Below are positions 46,798 to 57,109 of a DNA stretch of 64,000 nucleotides, piece after piece. Position numbers and translations under genes: made by a program. Each line of letters begins with the position of its first letter. Position 1 is the first letter of the stretch. The notes beneath the pieces are model-generated. The model saw nothing but the letters and a program-made list of their open reading frames with translations. It ran no database searches and had not been told where the DNA came from. The stretch comes from Nannobrachium achirus (Eukaryota > Chordata > Actinopteri > Myctophiformes > Myctophidae): positions 27,938,494-28,002,493 of the forward strand of contig OY997653.1 of the NCBI GenBank assembly GCA_963921795.1. Direction: 5' to 3'.

Positions 46798-47058
46798 ATG
46801 CGTCGTTGTCGGGTGGGAACCTCGAATCTCCAAGTTTCAAATGTGTACGTTCATTCGCAAAGTAAAGCCCTGCTTCATCACACAAGGCCGTCGCACAAAA
46901 GTAGTGAAAACAGCTGATCTACAAGCACACAACGCCTTGCACCGCGAGGCGTTGTGTGCTTGTAGATCGGCTGTTTTCACTAGTTTAAATCATTTTTAAA
47001 ATGATAAATGCAAAACGAACGGTTTTGGACATACGAGGTTTACGCCCGACAACGACGA
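46798..47058 (-). mobile_element. Family A MITE A7
   Basis: Inverted relative to A1. The ends are TGCGTCGTTGTCGGGTGG and CCCGACAACGACGAA; the hairpin at about 46900-46975 is complete with CGCCTTGCACCGCGAGGCG loop. Confidence 0.8.
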
Positions 47059-47147
47059 ATGATTACTATCAGAATATATAGCTATTTAACACTTATTTTA
47101 AACAGAAAATCACCCTACCCTAATGCACTGGTTCTAAAACTATTCTG

Positions 47148-47492
47148 GTTGCAGTAACCCCTTATACTGATTTCTGAAGCCAAGTACCTCTTTCCCCAGA
47201 CTACAGCACTTTGCTTATAATGTACATCAAACGTCCAGTTCCAATCTCTCTCAATATGTTCAAAATAAAACAGCATAATGGCAAATAATCATTGCTTTCT
47301 ATTCATTAACAGTTGTATCAAGGTATTGATGTAATTTGGTTTAACAATTTACAGATGAGAAGTTTTACACAAAGACTGTCAATGTTTTGTCATTACCCAC
47401 AACAGTAAAATACATTATTCTCATTTTCTCCTGTACCCCCTGCAGTACCCCCGCATAACCCTAGGGGTACACGTACCCCTATATGAGAAACA
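47148..47492. mobile_element. hAT-like MITE (CACTGGTTCTAAAAC end)
   Basis: CACTGGTTCTAAAACTATTC and ATATGAGAAACACTG are weakly inverted ends. The flanks CCCTAATG and TCCTAGTG agree at six of eight positions, and GTACCTC / GGGGTAC-type internal strings fit 'pale' hAT relics. Confidence 0.5.
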
Positions 47493-47583
47493 CTGTCCTA
47501 GTGTTAACTGGAATAAGATAACCCGGTAATATAATCTCATTATTAATGTCAGGTATGCTGGCGTTATGTGTTGAATATCTACA

Positions 47584-47843
47584 TATCGTCGCTGTCGGGT
47601 GAAAACCTTGTAAGTCCAAAACCGTTCGTTTTGCTTTTATCATTTAAAAAAATTAAACTAGTGAAAACTGCCGATCTACAAGCAAACAACGCCTCGCACC
47701 GCGAGGCATTGTGCGCTTGTAGATCTGCTGTTTTCACTACTTTTGTGCGACGGCCTTGTATGATGAAACAGGGCTTTACTTTGCGAAAGAACGTACAAAT
47801 TTGAAACTTAGAGATACGAGGTTTCCACCCGACAACGACGATA
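47584..47843 (+). mobile_element. Family A MITE A8
   Basis: The ends TATCGTCGCTGTCGGGTG and CACCCGACAACGACGATA are near perfect. The hairpin lies at about 47660-47735 and reading frames on both strands are shadows. Confidence 0.85.
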
Positions 47844-48126
47844 AGTAGTTTCAAGATGTGAATATGACAGTACAGTAGATGTTACTGTCCAGTATACTGT
47901 ACGGTGTGTAGTCAGATTGCTGTGCTGTTTGTACAGTCACAGAGTATTGGATTAAACCTGCACACAGCAGCAAAGTGGAACTGAAAGCTATCCTCCGTGT
48001 GATGTAATGAATCCTGAACTGACCTTGCTGACAGCTGCATCATTTTGAAAAAAAAAGAAAAGAGGAAAAAAAATAGGAAATGAAAGAATGTGTGTGGGCC
48101 GGTGCACGCGTGTGCGTGCTTGTATG

Positions 48127-48129
<3 letters not shown>

Positions 48130-48218
<89 letters not shown>
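48130..48218. repeat. (TG)n microsatellite
   Basis: About 90 bp of pure TG. Confidence 0.99.
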
Positions 48219-48222
<4 letters not shown>

Positions 48223-48229
48223 CGTGCGC

Positions 48230-48520
48230 GTCCTTTGAAATGCCCTGCTGTCGGGGGGCCTTTAAGTTGTTCCCAGCCTCTCTGGCCATACTGTCCACGA
48301 CAATGGGGAGTGTGGCCTTTACTTTTCAACTTAAAAGTCAACAACGAGCTATTTGGTTTTATTGACATTTAAGGCAGGCTGGGAATTTTGGCAGAGCACA
48401 TAATGAGCCCTGTGCCTCCCTCCTGTAAGCACACATACTGTTGTCAAATATCAAGGCCAGTTATAAAGCTATTAGGCACACACTTTCGCGACCAGAGCTA
48501 CTGCTACAGTAATTATGCAT
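48230..48520. other. Single-copy sequence, possible conserved non-coding DNA
   Basis: Balanced, non-repetitive sequence between a microsatellite and the F2 element, with no splice or coding pattern. Reported only as a candidate for cross-species comparison. Confidence 0.25.
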
Positions 48521-48535
48521 GTTATCAGTGGTGTA

Positions 48536-49227
48536 AAGTAACTAAGTACATTTACTTAAGTACTTTTTAAGGTATCTGTATACCAATACTTTTACTTCTA
48601 CTCCACTACATCTCGGATCCAACTATTGTACTTTTACTCCACTACATTTACCGGTATTTCAAAACGTACTAGTTACTTTACAGATATAAATGATAATATT
48701 ATAAAACAAACATTAACCACTTTAGCCCTATTATGTACCTAGACTATTTGAAAATAGCCGATCTAAAAGCTCGCGACACGTTGTGAGCTTGTAGATCTTG
48801 TAGATTCAAACATTTTGTACTTTTAGTACATTTTGATTTCAACACTTTCATACTTTTACTCAAGTACATTTTGAATTCCGGACATCTACTTGTAAAAGAG
48901 CATTTCTATATTGCAGCATTGATACTTTTACATAACGCCACTGTCGGGCAGAAACCTCGTATCTCCAAGTTTCGAATTTGTACGTTTTCTCGCAAAGTAA
49001 AGCCCTGCTTCACCAAACAAGACTGTCGCACAAGAGTAGTGAAAACGGCAGATCTACAAGCACACAACACCTCGCGGTGCGAGGCGTTGTGTGCTTGTAG
49101 ATCGGCTGTTTTCACTAGTTAAGTTCATTTTTTAAATGATAAATACCAAACGAACGCTTTTGGACATACAAGGTTTTCACCCGACAACGACGATAAGTAA
49201 AAAATGTGCGTACTTTTTCCACCACTG
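48536..49227 (+). mobile_element. Family F hAT-like element F2 with nested A9
   Basis: The ends CAGTGGTGTAAAGTA and TACTTTTTCCACCACTG are flanked by a perfect 8-bp TSD CATGTTAT (48528-48535, 49228-49235). The hairpin module lies at about 48752-48810. A family A MITE (48933-49195) sits near the right end. Confidence 0.9.
48933..49195 (-). mobile_element. Family A MITE A9 (nested in F2)
   Basis: The ends are TAACGCCACTGTCGGGCAG and CACCCGACAACGACGATA; the hairpin lies at about 49040-49115. Both it and the surrounding F2 element carry their own hairpin module, 290 bp apart. Confidence 0.85.
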
Positions 49228-49544
49228 CATGTTATGCAAGTAAAACAAAAAATCACACCCAATGTGAAGTGAGCGGTGGTCGTGCTTGCATAACGTCTTC
49301 AGACTAGGATTTGAGTCTAGGATGTACAGGGTATGCTACACACACGTTTTGCTATGGCAAAACGCTGAGGAAAAAGGCTACAGACATACGACATATGACA
49401 TTACTAGACAAACATGATGCTACGTACACACATTTTACACTGTTTGCCACCGCTCAAAAAGGAGGAGAGTAGCCTACAGTAATATCCCAGGGGGAATTAC
49501 TTTTTGGTATTCACTCCGCAGACGGCATGCTCCCTGATGAGCGC

Positions 49545-49700
49545 TCGATGGGGAGCTGTTAAAGGGTTAAAAGTGCCTTGCTCAGGGACACGTCATTACC
49601 ACAGCCTGACTGACAAGGCCAGGGGGTTGAACCGGCGACCTTCTGATTCCCAGATGTCCTCTCTACTCCATCCATTCAGCGATGGCTGCCCCTGCTAGAC
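49545..49700 (-). mobile_element. tRNA-like SINE fragment
   Basis: On the minus strand, a B-box-like GGTCGCCGGTTCAACCCC follows a tRNA-like region ending near TGGATGGAGTAGAGAGG. The AAAGTGCCTTGCTCAGGGAC body is typical of fish tRNA-derived SINEs. Truncated at both ends. Confidence 0.55.
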
Positions 49701-49787
49701 CTTAATTAATCCCAGGGGAAATTCAGTGTTTCTGCTTCACCCAGGCTGATGGCTGTTAATTCAGAGGCGTTCGGCGACACGTACAGT

Positions 49788-50194
49788 CAGGGACGTGCAG
49801 AGAATGTTACAGAGGTAGGGGCTGACATTTCTAAAAGGGCCTTTTGGAGGAAATATCGAAAATAGCAGACCTCCAAGCTCACAACGCTATTTTCGGTGTT
49901 TGATACCACACTGAACTAAGTATAATCAAGTCAATACTGGATATGTGGCGTAAAGGCATGGATTTCTACACAGAGAGGGCAATTCTTTCTACATAAGATG
50001 CTGCATTCAAGTTCAGGAGAGTTTGGACAAGGCAATTCTCTTATACTGCCTTCAGGTATGGCATGGAAAGAGGGCATTTGTGTTCCTCTTGCCATAGTAA
50101 AAACTGCATTCATGCTCTGGAGAGGGCACTTTTTACAGACGGGAAAAAAGCAGGGGCTCAAGCCCCCTTTGATGTCTATGTGTGCACGTGCCTG
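49788..50194 (+). mobile_element. Family G hAT-like MITE G3
   Basis: The ends CAGGGACGTGCAGAG and TGCACGTGCCTG are flanked by CGTACAGT and CGTGCAGT (8-bp TSD, one mismatch). The hairpin is reduced to one full arm (49858-49895) followed by CTATTTTC, so the loop and second arm are mostly deleted. Confidence 0.85.
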
Positions 50195-50280
50195 CGTGCA
50201 GTAATGGGCGGACGGGGAGGTGAACCGGTGACCTCTAATTGCCACTCTACCCACAAAACTATGGCAGCCCTCCATAAATA

Positions 50281-50711
50281 AATGGTAAATGGTGCATTTA
50301 TATAGCGCTTTTATCCAAAGCGCTTTACATAGATTGTGCATTATCACATTCATCCATTCACACGCACACATTTGTACACCGATAGCGGAGGAAACCATGC
50401 AAGGCACCAACCTGCACATCGGGAGCAATCAGGGGTTCAGAGTCTTGTTCAAGGACACTTTGACACTAAAGCTGGTTGCACACTGCACTGTGTTTTTGAG
50501 CGGTGGTCACAACGCTCCTATACGTGGCGGTGTGTGTGGGTATGTCTGTCTGTATGCGTGTCTGTATGTAGCCTGCAGGACCTTTTATGACCACACATGT
50601 TAAGGGAGGGGCGCTGTTGTTCAGGTTAGGCCAGGCACACTCACACACAAACGTTCAGGCCAGGCCAGGCCAGGCCAGGCCAGGCCAGGCCAGGCCAGGC
50701 CAGGCCAGGCC

Positions 50712-50745
<34 letters not shown>

Positions 50746-50752
50746 GCACACG

Positions 50753-50784
<32 letters not shown>

Positions 50785-51219
50785 CACACACACACTCTAT
50801 TCGTGAGCAAGTGTGGCTCTCTCACTCATTCACTCACTCACTCAATTCAATTCAAAAATTCAAATCAATTGAATTCAATTAAATTATTGCGCAGCCTCCA
50901 CGACCACCGCTCAGTTCACACGGGTGTGATTTTTTCTTTGCGTTTTGGAAATCCGGAGGCCAGGGAGAGAGAGAGGAAAGAGAGAGAGAGCAAGGGACTC
51001 AGTGGCCACAGTTGCGAAAATCGCAACCCTGGTCCGAAAATAAATATGTAACGGGTGGCAGTGTGCAAACGTGATTGATATAAGGTGAGGTTGAATTTTT
51101 ACGTGCTCCGAAATTCGCTCCGATATTCGGCCAGAACAAAGATCTTAACTCTGGGGGAGCCCGGGATTGAACTGGGTTTCCCATCCGGCCACTCTACCCC
51201 ATAGCCACTGCCACCCCAT
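50281..51219 (-). mobile_element. tRNA-derived SINE split by simple repeats
   Basis: 50281-50466 matches the 3' half of the SINE at 25.55 kb (TTTATATAGCGCTTTTATCC, GCGGAGGAAACCATGCAAGG). 51145-51219 matches its tRNA head in minus orientation (GTTCAATCCCGGGCTCCCCC, then GGTAGAGTGG). The ~680 bp between them hold unrelated sequence with (CCAGG)n, (CGCA)n and (CA)n arrays. A further tRNA-like head lies at about 50203-50270. Confidence 0.65.
50656..50793. repeat. (CCAGG)n, (CGCA)n and (CA)n array
   Basis: About twelve CCAGG units (50656-50715), then CGCA tetranucleotides, then CA. A Gln-Ala-Arg-Pro-Gly repeat frame read across it is an artefact. Confidence 0.95.
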
Positions 51220-51975
51220 AAGTAACCAACGGTATGCAGACATTGCACATACAATCTATAGTACTGTACTTTACAGTTACACTGTAATGCATTACAATTT
51301 TTATTGTATTATACCACATTATTTACATTACATTATCTAACTATTAATTTAACAAATGTCTGTCCGTCTGACCGTCTGTCTGCATTATGACATCACTGAT
51401 ACTAAACATTGTCGCCACCATGGTAACAGCCACATGCTGAGACAATGCCTAAATTTGGGAGACATCACAACTGGACGTCAATGGTGACTGTTCTACCCAA
51501 CGGGCACCGGTCTGGGTTCTCCAACATTACTTCTGAGACTCCTACATTCAATCCCTCTCATATACTGTGCATATACCCCCCTGGGCACAGGACTAGTATT
51601 ATATTATAAGTAAGGGATGTGATTGTCCTTCTGACCACCACCCATTGGTTCTGAATTATTTACAATGCCAATTTCTCCAGCCACATACTGTATACAGTCT
51701 GTCTTTGCTACAGATCCTGCTAACCCATCTCTGTGAAGCATACAGGTCTGTAACAGTACAATGTGAGAGGCCAGAGAATATATGAATGCTGAGAGGAGAG
51801 GGAGTTGGTGCAGGAAGAACAGAGGAGAGAGGTTTAGGTGCGAATGCTCAGGCCTCGAGAAGGCTTAAAGACAAGTGTGTGGATAAAAGCTGCCGCAAGG
51901 TGGAAGATATATGGACACAGACTAATAACTTCTGAAGTGACTTTTACCCAAGCCCTTTCTGTTCATTCCTAGTAG
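51220..51975. other. No gene; one relic tandem-repeat unit
   Basis: Positions 51390-51470 match one unit of the 32.87-33.16 kb tandem repeat (ACCATGGTAACAGCCACA). The remainder shows no recognisable feature. Confidence 0.45.
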
Positions 51976-51978
<3 letters not shown>

Positions 51979-52038
<60 letters not shown>

Positions 52039-52324
52039 TTAGGGATGGGACGATATGAAAATGTCATATCGCGATTATTGTGACAAAAGAAATCGCGATT
52101 TACGATATTGTCGCGATAATCAAAATCCATTAACCTGAGGCGGAGCATTTGCCAAAAAATAGCAGATCGGCTATTTTTTGGCAAAGTCATTTGATAGAGA
52201 CTGAAAAAGACTATCAAGTACGTATGACGGAGGACGATATCACGATAAATCAAGTCTTCACGATACGATTATCATGAGTGTTTTTTATCGCAAAAAAACG
52301 ATAATATCGCTTATCGTCCCATCC

Positions 52325-52369
<45 letters not shown>

Positions 52370-52413
52370 CTGTGCGTGCGTGTGCGCACACATACCATTG
52401 CCACCATTTGATG

Positions 52414-52472
<59 letters not shown>
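51979..52472. repeat. (TG)n - E3 - (TG)n - (CA)n block
   Basis: TG repeats (51979-52037 and 52328-52367) flank the E3 element, and CA repeats follow at 52416-52472. E3 evidently inserted into an existing TG array. Confidence 0.9.
52040..52327 (+). mobile_element. Family E hAT-like MITE E3
   Basis: The ends are TAGGGATGGGACGATAT and TCGTCCCATCCCTA, with GTGTGTCT / GTGTGTGT flanks inside a TG repeat. The hairpin module (about 52148-52184) has lost its loop and most of its arms, leaving AGCAGATCGGCT inside the TTTGCCAAAAAATAGC / GCTATTTTTTGGCAAAG stem. Confidence 0.85.
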
Positions 52473-52477
<5 letters not shown>

Positions 52478-52685
52478 AAGCAGCAAGATCCCCGTGCACA
52501 GCTCAGCTGACACGTGATGACGAATGTGTGAACGCTGGCTGAAGATCTCGACAACATTGTCTGAAATAATGGCCAGGCAGGGATGGAAGGAGAAGGCGAG
52601 AAAGGCCGATTTACAGCAAAGCCAATGGGCTGTGAAAAAAGAGAGCCGCCTTGTTGATGACAACAATGTGTGCCCGTGTGACAGC

Positions 52686-53158
52686 CAAGGGCGTCACAAG
52701 GGGTAGGAAAGTGGGACTGAGTTACTGGGGCCCAAGGTGGAGGGGCCCTAGTAACTTTATCTATTGAAAAATAGCAGATATACAAGCTCACAGCGCTGCA
52801 CCAAGTGCCGCGCTGCGAGCTTGTAGATCTGCTATTTTTGAAAAGTTGTGAAAATGTGTGAAAATCTTTGAATATATGTATTTTTTAAGCGAACATTTCT
52901 AACTCAAATTTTGCTTCTGGGGGTCCCTGGAACTAAATATTTTGAGATCGGGGTCCGTGGCCAAATACATATCATCTTGGGGGTCCTTGACATAGGTTTC
53001 TTGCACACATTTTCATGATTTTTCAAAAATAGCAGATCTACAAGCTCGCAGCGCGCGCTGTGAGCTTGTATATCTGCTATTTTTCAATAGTTAACATTCA
53101 TGGGGGGCCCGCAGTGAATCCTTGTACCCAGGGCCCAGAATTTGGTGTGACGCCCCTG
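52686..53158 (+). mobile_element. Family B element B5 with 13-bp flanking duplication
   Basis: The ends CAAGGGCGTCAC and GTGACGCCCCTG are flanked by a perfect 13-bp direct repeat CCCGTGTGACAGC (52673-52685, 53159-53171), longer than the 8 bp expected and seen at B4. Hairpins lie at about 52766-52840 and 53024-53090. Confidence 0.85.
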
Positions 53159-53325
53159 CCCGTGTGACAGCGTCTGCCTGGCTGGTATCCATCTTTCTAC
53201 TTGCGCCGCAAAGCACACCGTCAGCTCTGGTGGGGGAAATGGGCCGCAGAATTGCACCCCGCCATAACAATTCAGCACAGAGGTCCGTGGAGATGTACTT
53301 TGCGGAAGTGTGTTGCCGGGGAAAG

Positions 53326-53887
53326 CAGGGGCGTCAATTGGGGATATGGCAGGGGTATGCAGCTGCCATACCCTGGGTCCAGGGGGGAAATAAAAGTTAC
53401 TTTTAAATATAAATCCATGAATGTCTCTTTGTCTATCTGTTCTGGTTAGTATGTTGTTAAATTACAGTAAAATTACTACAAATGCTAAATTTAACAAAAT
53501 GGTCACTTTAACAAGGTATTATAAATATATTCTCCACACTTGTATTCTCCCCATCTTGACAAGATGGTATATTCCCAGGTTAAGTTGGTCAGCTGCACAG
53601 GTGCAATGCATTATTGTTAATTGTGGCACGTTTACTCAGGTGCAATGCATTATTGTTAATTGTGGCACGTTTACTAACATGCCAAGTTTAGCTGCACTTG
53701 AACAACCGTTCCAGGCTGCCATATCCAGCCCAAGAAACCGTAGAAACGGGGGAAAAAAATAAAATGTACTTCTTAAAATAAATGTATCATGCCTGTTGCT
53801 AAGGTATGGCAACATGACTGGTGTCGCGCGCGTGCAAGACACCAGTTATGTTGCCATACCTTAGCTTTTTCTGAACTGACGCCACTG
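53326..53887 (+). mobile_element. Family D hAT-like MITE D4
   Basis: It has a perfect 8-bp TSD GGGGAAAG (53318-53325, 53888-53895). It matches D3 with a ~40-bp tandem duplication (GGTGCAATGCATTATTG at about 53599 and 53640) and a shortened GC tip in its subterminal hairpin. Confidence 0.9.
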
Positions 53888-53895
53888 GGGGAAAG

Positions 53896-54387
53896 GGAGA
53901 CGAGAACACAGCCGTGGCGGGTTCGTTAACTGCAGCTGATGTAAATACTTTCTCACGGTTAGCTGCACGCTGTTTTTATGGAGTATGAAGTGCACGCTGT
54001 GAAATCTGGAGTGTTCGTTGAACTAAAGAGTATGAAAACGGACCCATCATCAGCAGTGTTGTCGTGAACATGTAGATCTACTACAGGGTTCCACAATTAG
54101 TTTTCCTCAAGGGCCGAATTATGTCTATCCACCTCTTTCCGCGGGAATTTACTGGAGAATGTTTTGCACCACACTGCACCACACTTCCGGTTAACAGCAG
54201 ACATACAAGCTCACGTCGCGTCGCAGATGCAGCCCGTTGTGAGCTTGTGTAGATCACACTCGGCTGCGGCGCCGGAAGCTCCGTCCAATTTCTGCACAAT
54301 GCACGATGGGATGTTGGAAACTTGTGGATAGGGTACCAAGCCGAGGGGGCGACGGTGGCGTTCCCGCTACTCCAGCGACAGTTCAGA
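53896..54387. other. No gene; one hairpin module
   Basis: At about 54190-54262, ACAGCAGACATACAAGCTCA pairs imperfectly with GTTGTGAGCTTGTGTAGATC, without a visible host transposon. A TAGATCTACTACAGGG string at 54072 may be another remnant. Confidence 0.45.
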
Positions 54388-54613
54388 TATCGTCGTTGTC
54401 GGGTGAAAATCTTGTATGTCCAAAACAGTTCGTTTTGCATTTATCATTTAAAAAAAATGTAACTAGTGAAAACAGCCAATCTACAAGAACACAACGCCTC
54501 GTTGTGTGCTTGTAGATCTGCTGTTTTCACTACTTTTGTGCGACGGCCTTGTATGATTTGAGAAAGAACGTACAAATTTGGAGATACAAGATTTCCACCC
54601 GACAACGACGATA
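54388..54613 (+). mobile_element. Family A MITE A10
   Basis: The ends TATCGTCGTTGTCGGGTG and CACCCGACAACGACGATA are intact; the hairpin loop is shortened (CACAACGCCTCGTTGTG) and a ~25-bp stretch right of it (GAAGCAGGGCTTTACTTTG) is deleted. Confidence 0.85.
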
Positions 54614-54959
54614 GTGCTGTTGCTGCTCTTATACCACCATTATTACTGGGGTTGGTGTGGGCCAGACAGTAGCCCCCCGCGGGCCGCAAATGGCCCGCAG
54701 GCCGACTATTGGGGAACCCTGATCTACTAGTTTCACAATTGACAATTTTCACAATTCACACAAATGATCACCCACTGGATTTTGCTGCGTAACCACTTCA
54801 GCTGGCGAGGCTTCCCGCAGGGAGCGTTGTTGCATTTGCGCCATATGTCTCATCTCACACGAGACTAGAGGAATTAATTCCTTTTTTTTTAAGTTGCTCT
54901 CTGGAGTTTCTCACCAAGCCATAAGTGAATTATTGATGAGTGTTGATCAAAAAGAGAGC

Positions 54960-55340
54960 GGAAAATGGGTTAAGCTCTCTCTCTCTCTTCTCTTTCTCTC
55001 TCACACACACACACACACGCCCACACACGAGCGTGCGCACACACACACACACACACACACGCACGTCACAAGCACACAGTGGCACGCATGAATATTTCAT
55101 CAAAAGGGGGTAAATAGGCATGTGATGTGATAATATTCCAATACTGTGTTTTTGATCATTAATTTGAGAAATAAAATGAACCCATGCCACGTTATTGACC
55201 CGTGGCGTGGCGGCGCTTCAATTTGAGAATTGGAAGACCTAATTTGAATCACCGCCCTGCGTTGCCTTCCCCCCCCCCCCCCCCTCTCTCTCTCTCTCTG
55301 TGTGCTGTGGGCAGTGGCAATGTTTGTGAGAAAGTGGCGT
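54960..55340. repeat. CT, CA and C-rich microsatellites
   Basis: (CT)n at 54975-55000, (CA)n at 55000-55060 with interruptions, a C homopolymer near 55269-55285 and GT near 55336-55352. Confidence 0.85.
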
Positions 55341-55352
55341 GTGTGTGTGTGT

Positions 55353-56015
55353 TAGGGATGGGACGATACGTGATATTATCGGGAAAATAATAATCGTATT
55401 GTAGAAATTTCAATTATCGTGATATCGTGCTCCGTCATGCACTGGGATCAATTCACCTTTTATTTGCCGAGCTGCATATCCGGTACCACTTAAACCCTCT
55501 AGAATTGGTAAAAGGTACTTATATACGTACTTGATAGTTTTTTTTCCCCTCTCTATCAAATGTCAAAATAGCCGATCTACAAGCTCACTCAGCTCGCTTG
55601 TAGATCTGGGAGAGTGTTTTCTGCTGGTGTTTCAGTCCGAGTGTATCAAAGTGTGCGTTCGGAAATGCGCACCGGTTCTGGTTAGGGTTAGGGTTAGTTT
55701 TAGGCATAGTTTTACTGAGGTTAGGGTTAGGGTAAGGGTTGGGTTTAGGCATAGTTTTACTGAGGTTAGGGTTAGGATTAAGTTTAGGCACTCACTACTA
55801 CACTGAGCACACACCCGGTGCGCATTTCCGAAGGCACCCTTTGATACACACGGACTGAAACACCAGCAGAAAACACTCTCCCTTGTAGATCTGCTATTTT
55901 TTGGCAAATGTTCCACCCCAGGATAATGGATTTGAATATTGCGATAATATCGTAAATCGCGATTTCTTTCGTCACAATAATCGTGATATGAAATTTTCAT
56001 ATCGTCCCCTCCCTA
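55353..56015 (-). mobile_element. Family E hAT-like MITE E4 with a nested element in its hairpin arm
   Basis: The ends TAGGGATGGGACGATA and ATCGTCCCCTCCCTA lie in GT-rich flanks. The hairpin module at about 55568-55607 is split by the 275-bp element at 55608-55882, after which the second arm resumes (TTGTAGATCTGCTATTTTTTGG). Confidence 0.8.
55608..55882. mobile_element. 275-bp MITE with 10-bp TSD and telomere-like core
   Basis: It has long terminal inverted repeats of about 60 bp (GGGAGAGTGTTTTCTGCTGG and complement) and is flanked by a perfect 10-bp duplication TTGTAGATCT (55598-55607, 55883-55892). The core is GGTTAGGGTTAG-rich with two ATAGTTTTACTGA units, shared with 31.08-31.18 kb. A 9-11-bp TSD fits Mutator-like transposases; class assignment is an inference. 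Confidence 0.85.
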
Positions 56016-56320
56016 GTGTGCATGCGCACGAGTGTTTGTGTTTGTGTGTGTGTGTGTGTGAGTGTGTGTGTGTGAGTGTGTGCACGACCTTGGCCTGATT
56101 CCGTAAGGGCTCCGGAGGACAAGCATGTCTTGCAGCGATCTGTTCCTCTCCAGCGATCCTGATTAGCGACAGGCAGGCAGCGGGCAGCAATGGACAGGAA
56201 CTAAATGTCGCAGTGCAGAGGGCCATTGTCGGGCGATCGGAGCGTATAGGGGGACTGGGAAATGGGGTGGTGGAGGGGTAAGGAGGCAGAACCTGAGGGC
56301 CCATGTGGGGAGGGAGGAGA

Positions 56321-56952
56321 CAGGGGCGTCACAAGGGGGGGGGGGGGGGGGAGTGGGACTGAGTTACTATAGGGCCCAAGGTGGACTATAGGGCCCTTTA
56401 TACTTTAGCTATTGAAAAGCAGCAGATATACAAGCTCGCAGCGTGGCACCGAGTGCCGCGCTGCGAGCTTGTAGATCTGCTGTTTTTGAAAAGTCGTGAA
56501 AATGTGTGCAAATCTTTGAATATAGGCCTATGTGTTTTTTAAGCGAACATTCGTAACTCAGACTTTGCTTCTGGGGGGGGGGGGGGGGTCCCTGGAACTA
56601 AATATTTTGAGGTGGGGGTCTGTGGCCAAATACATATCATTTTGGGGGTCCTTCACATGAAAAGGTTTGAGCACCACTGCCATAGAAACATCGGTTTTTC
56701 ATAAACCTTATTGAAGGATTTGAAATTACATTTTCAAAAATAGCAGATCTACAAGCTCGCAGCGCGGCACCGAGTGCCGCGCTGTGAGCTTGCATATCTG
56801 CTATTGTTCAATAGTTAAAGCACAAAATAATTCGTAATAATGCTTTCCCAAGTCTAAATGGGTTAAACCCCTTCCCCCTATGAAGAACATTCATGGGGGG
56901 GCCCGCAGTGAATCCTTGTACCCAGGGCCCAGAATTTGGTGCGACACCCCTG
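56321..56952 (+). mobile_element. Family B element B6 with ~50-bp flanking direct repeat
   Basis: The ends are CAGGGGCGTCAC and GCGACACCCCTG. The left flank (56263-56320) and right flank (56953-57000) are imperfect direct repeats sharing GGAGGCAGAACCTG and GGCCCATGTGGGGA. Both hairpins (about 56413-56490, 56740-56808) are complete, with GCGGCACCGAGTGCCGC loops. Confidence 0.85.
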
Positions 56953-57109
56953 TGGGGTGGTAAGGAGGAGGCAGAACCTGGGCCCATGTGGGGAAGGGAA
57001 TTAAGCAGAAGCCTATTTTGAGAAGGCCTCGGCGTGGGCTTCACTGGTGGAGACATTAGCTGCTCTCCATACTAAAGTGCTGCGCTGCGCACCGGGGCGC
57101 TGTATCAGT

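Noticed and set aside
47579-49122. A repeated peptide (phenylalanine- and lysine-rich, ending near AVFTS) seen at several places, looking like a small protein family
   Set aside because: It is the translation of family A MITE termini and hairpin in either direction; frames, starts and stops differ among copies and no codon-level constraint is visible.
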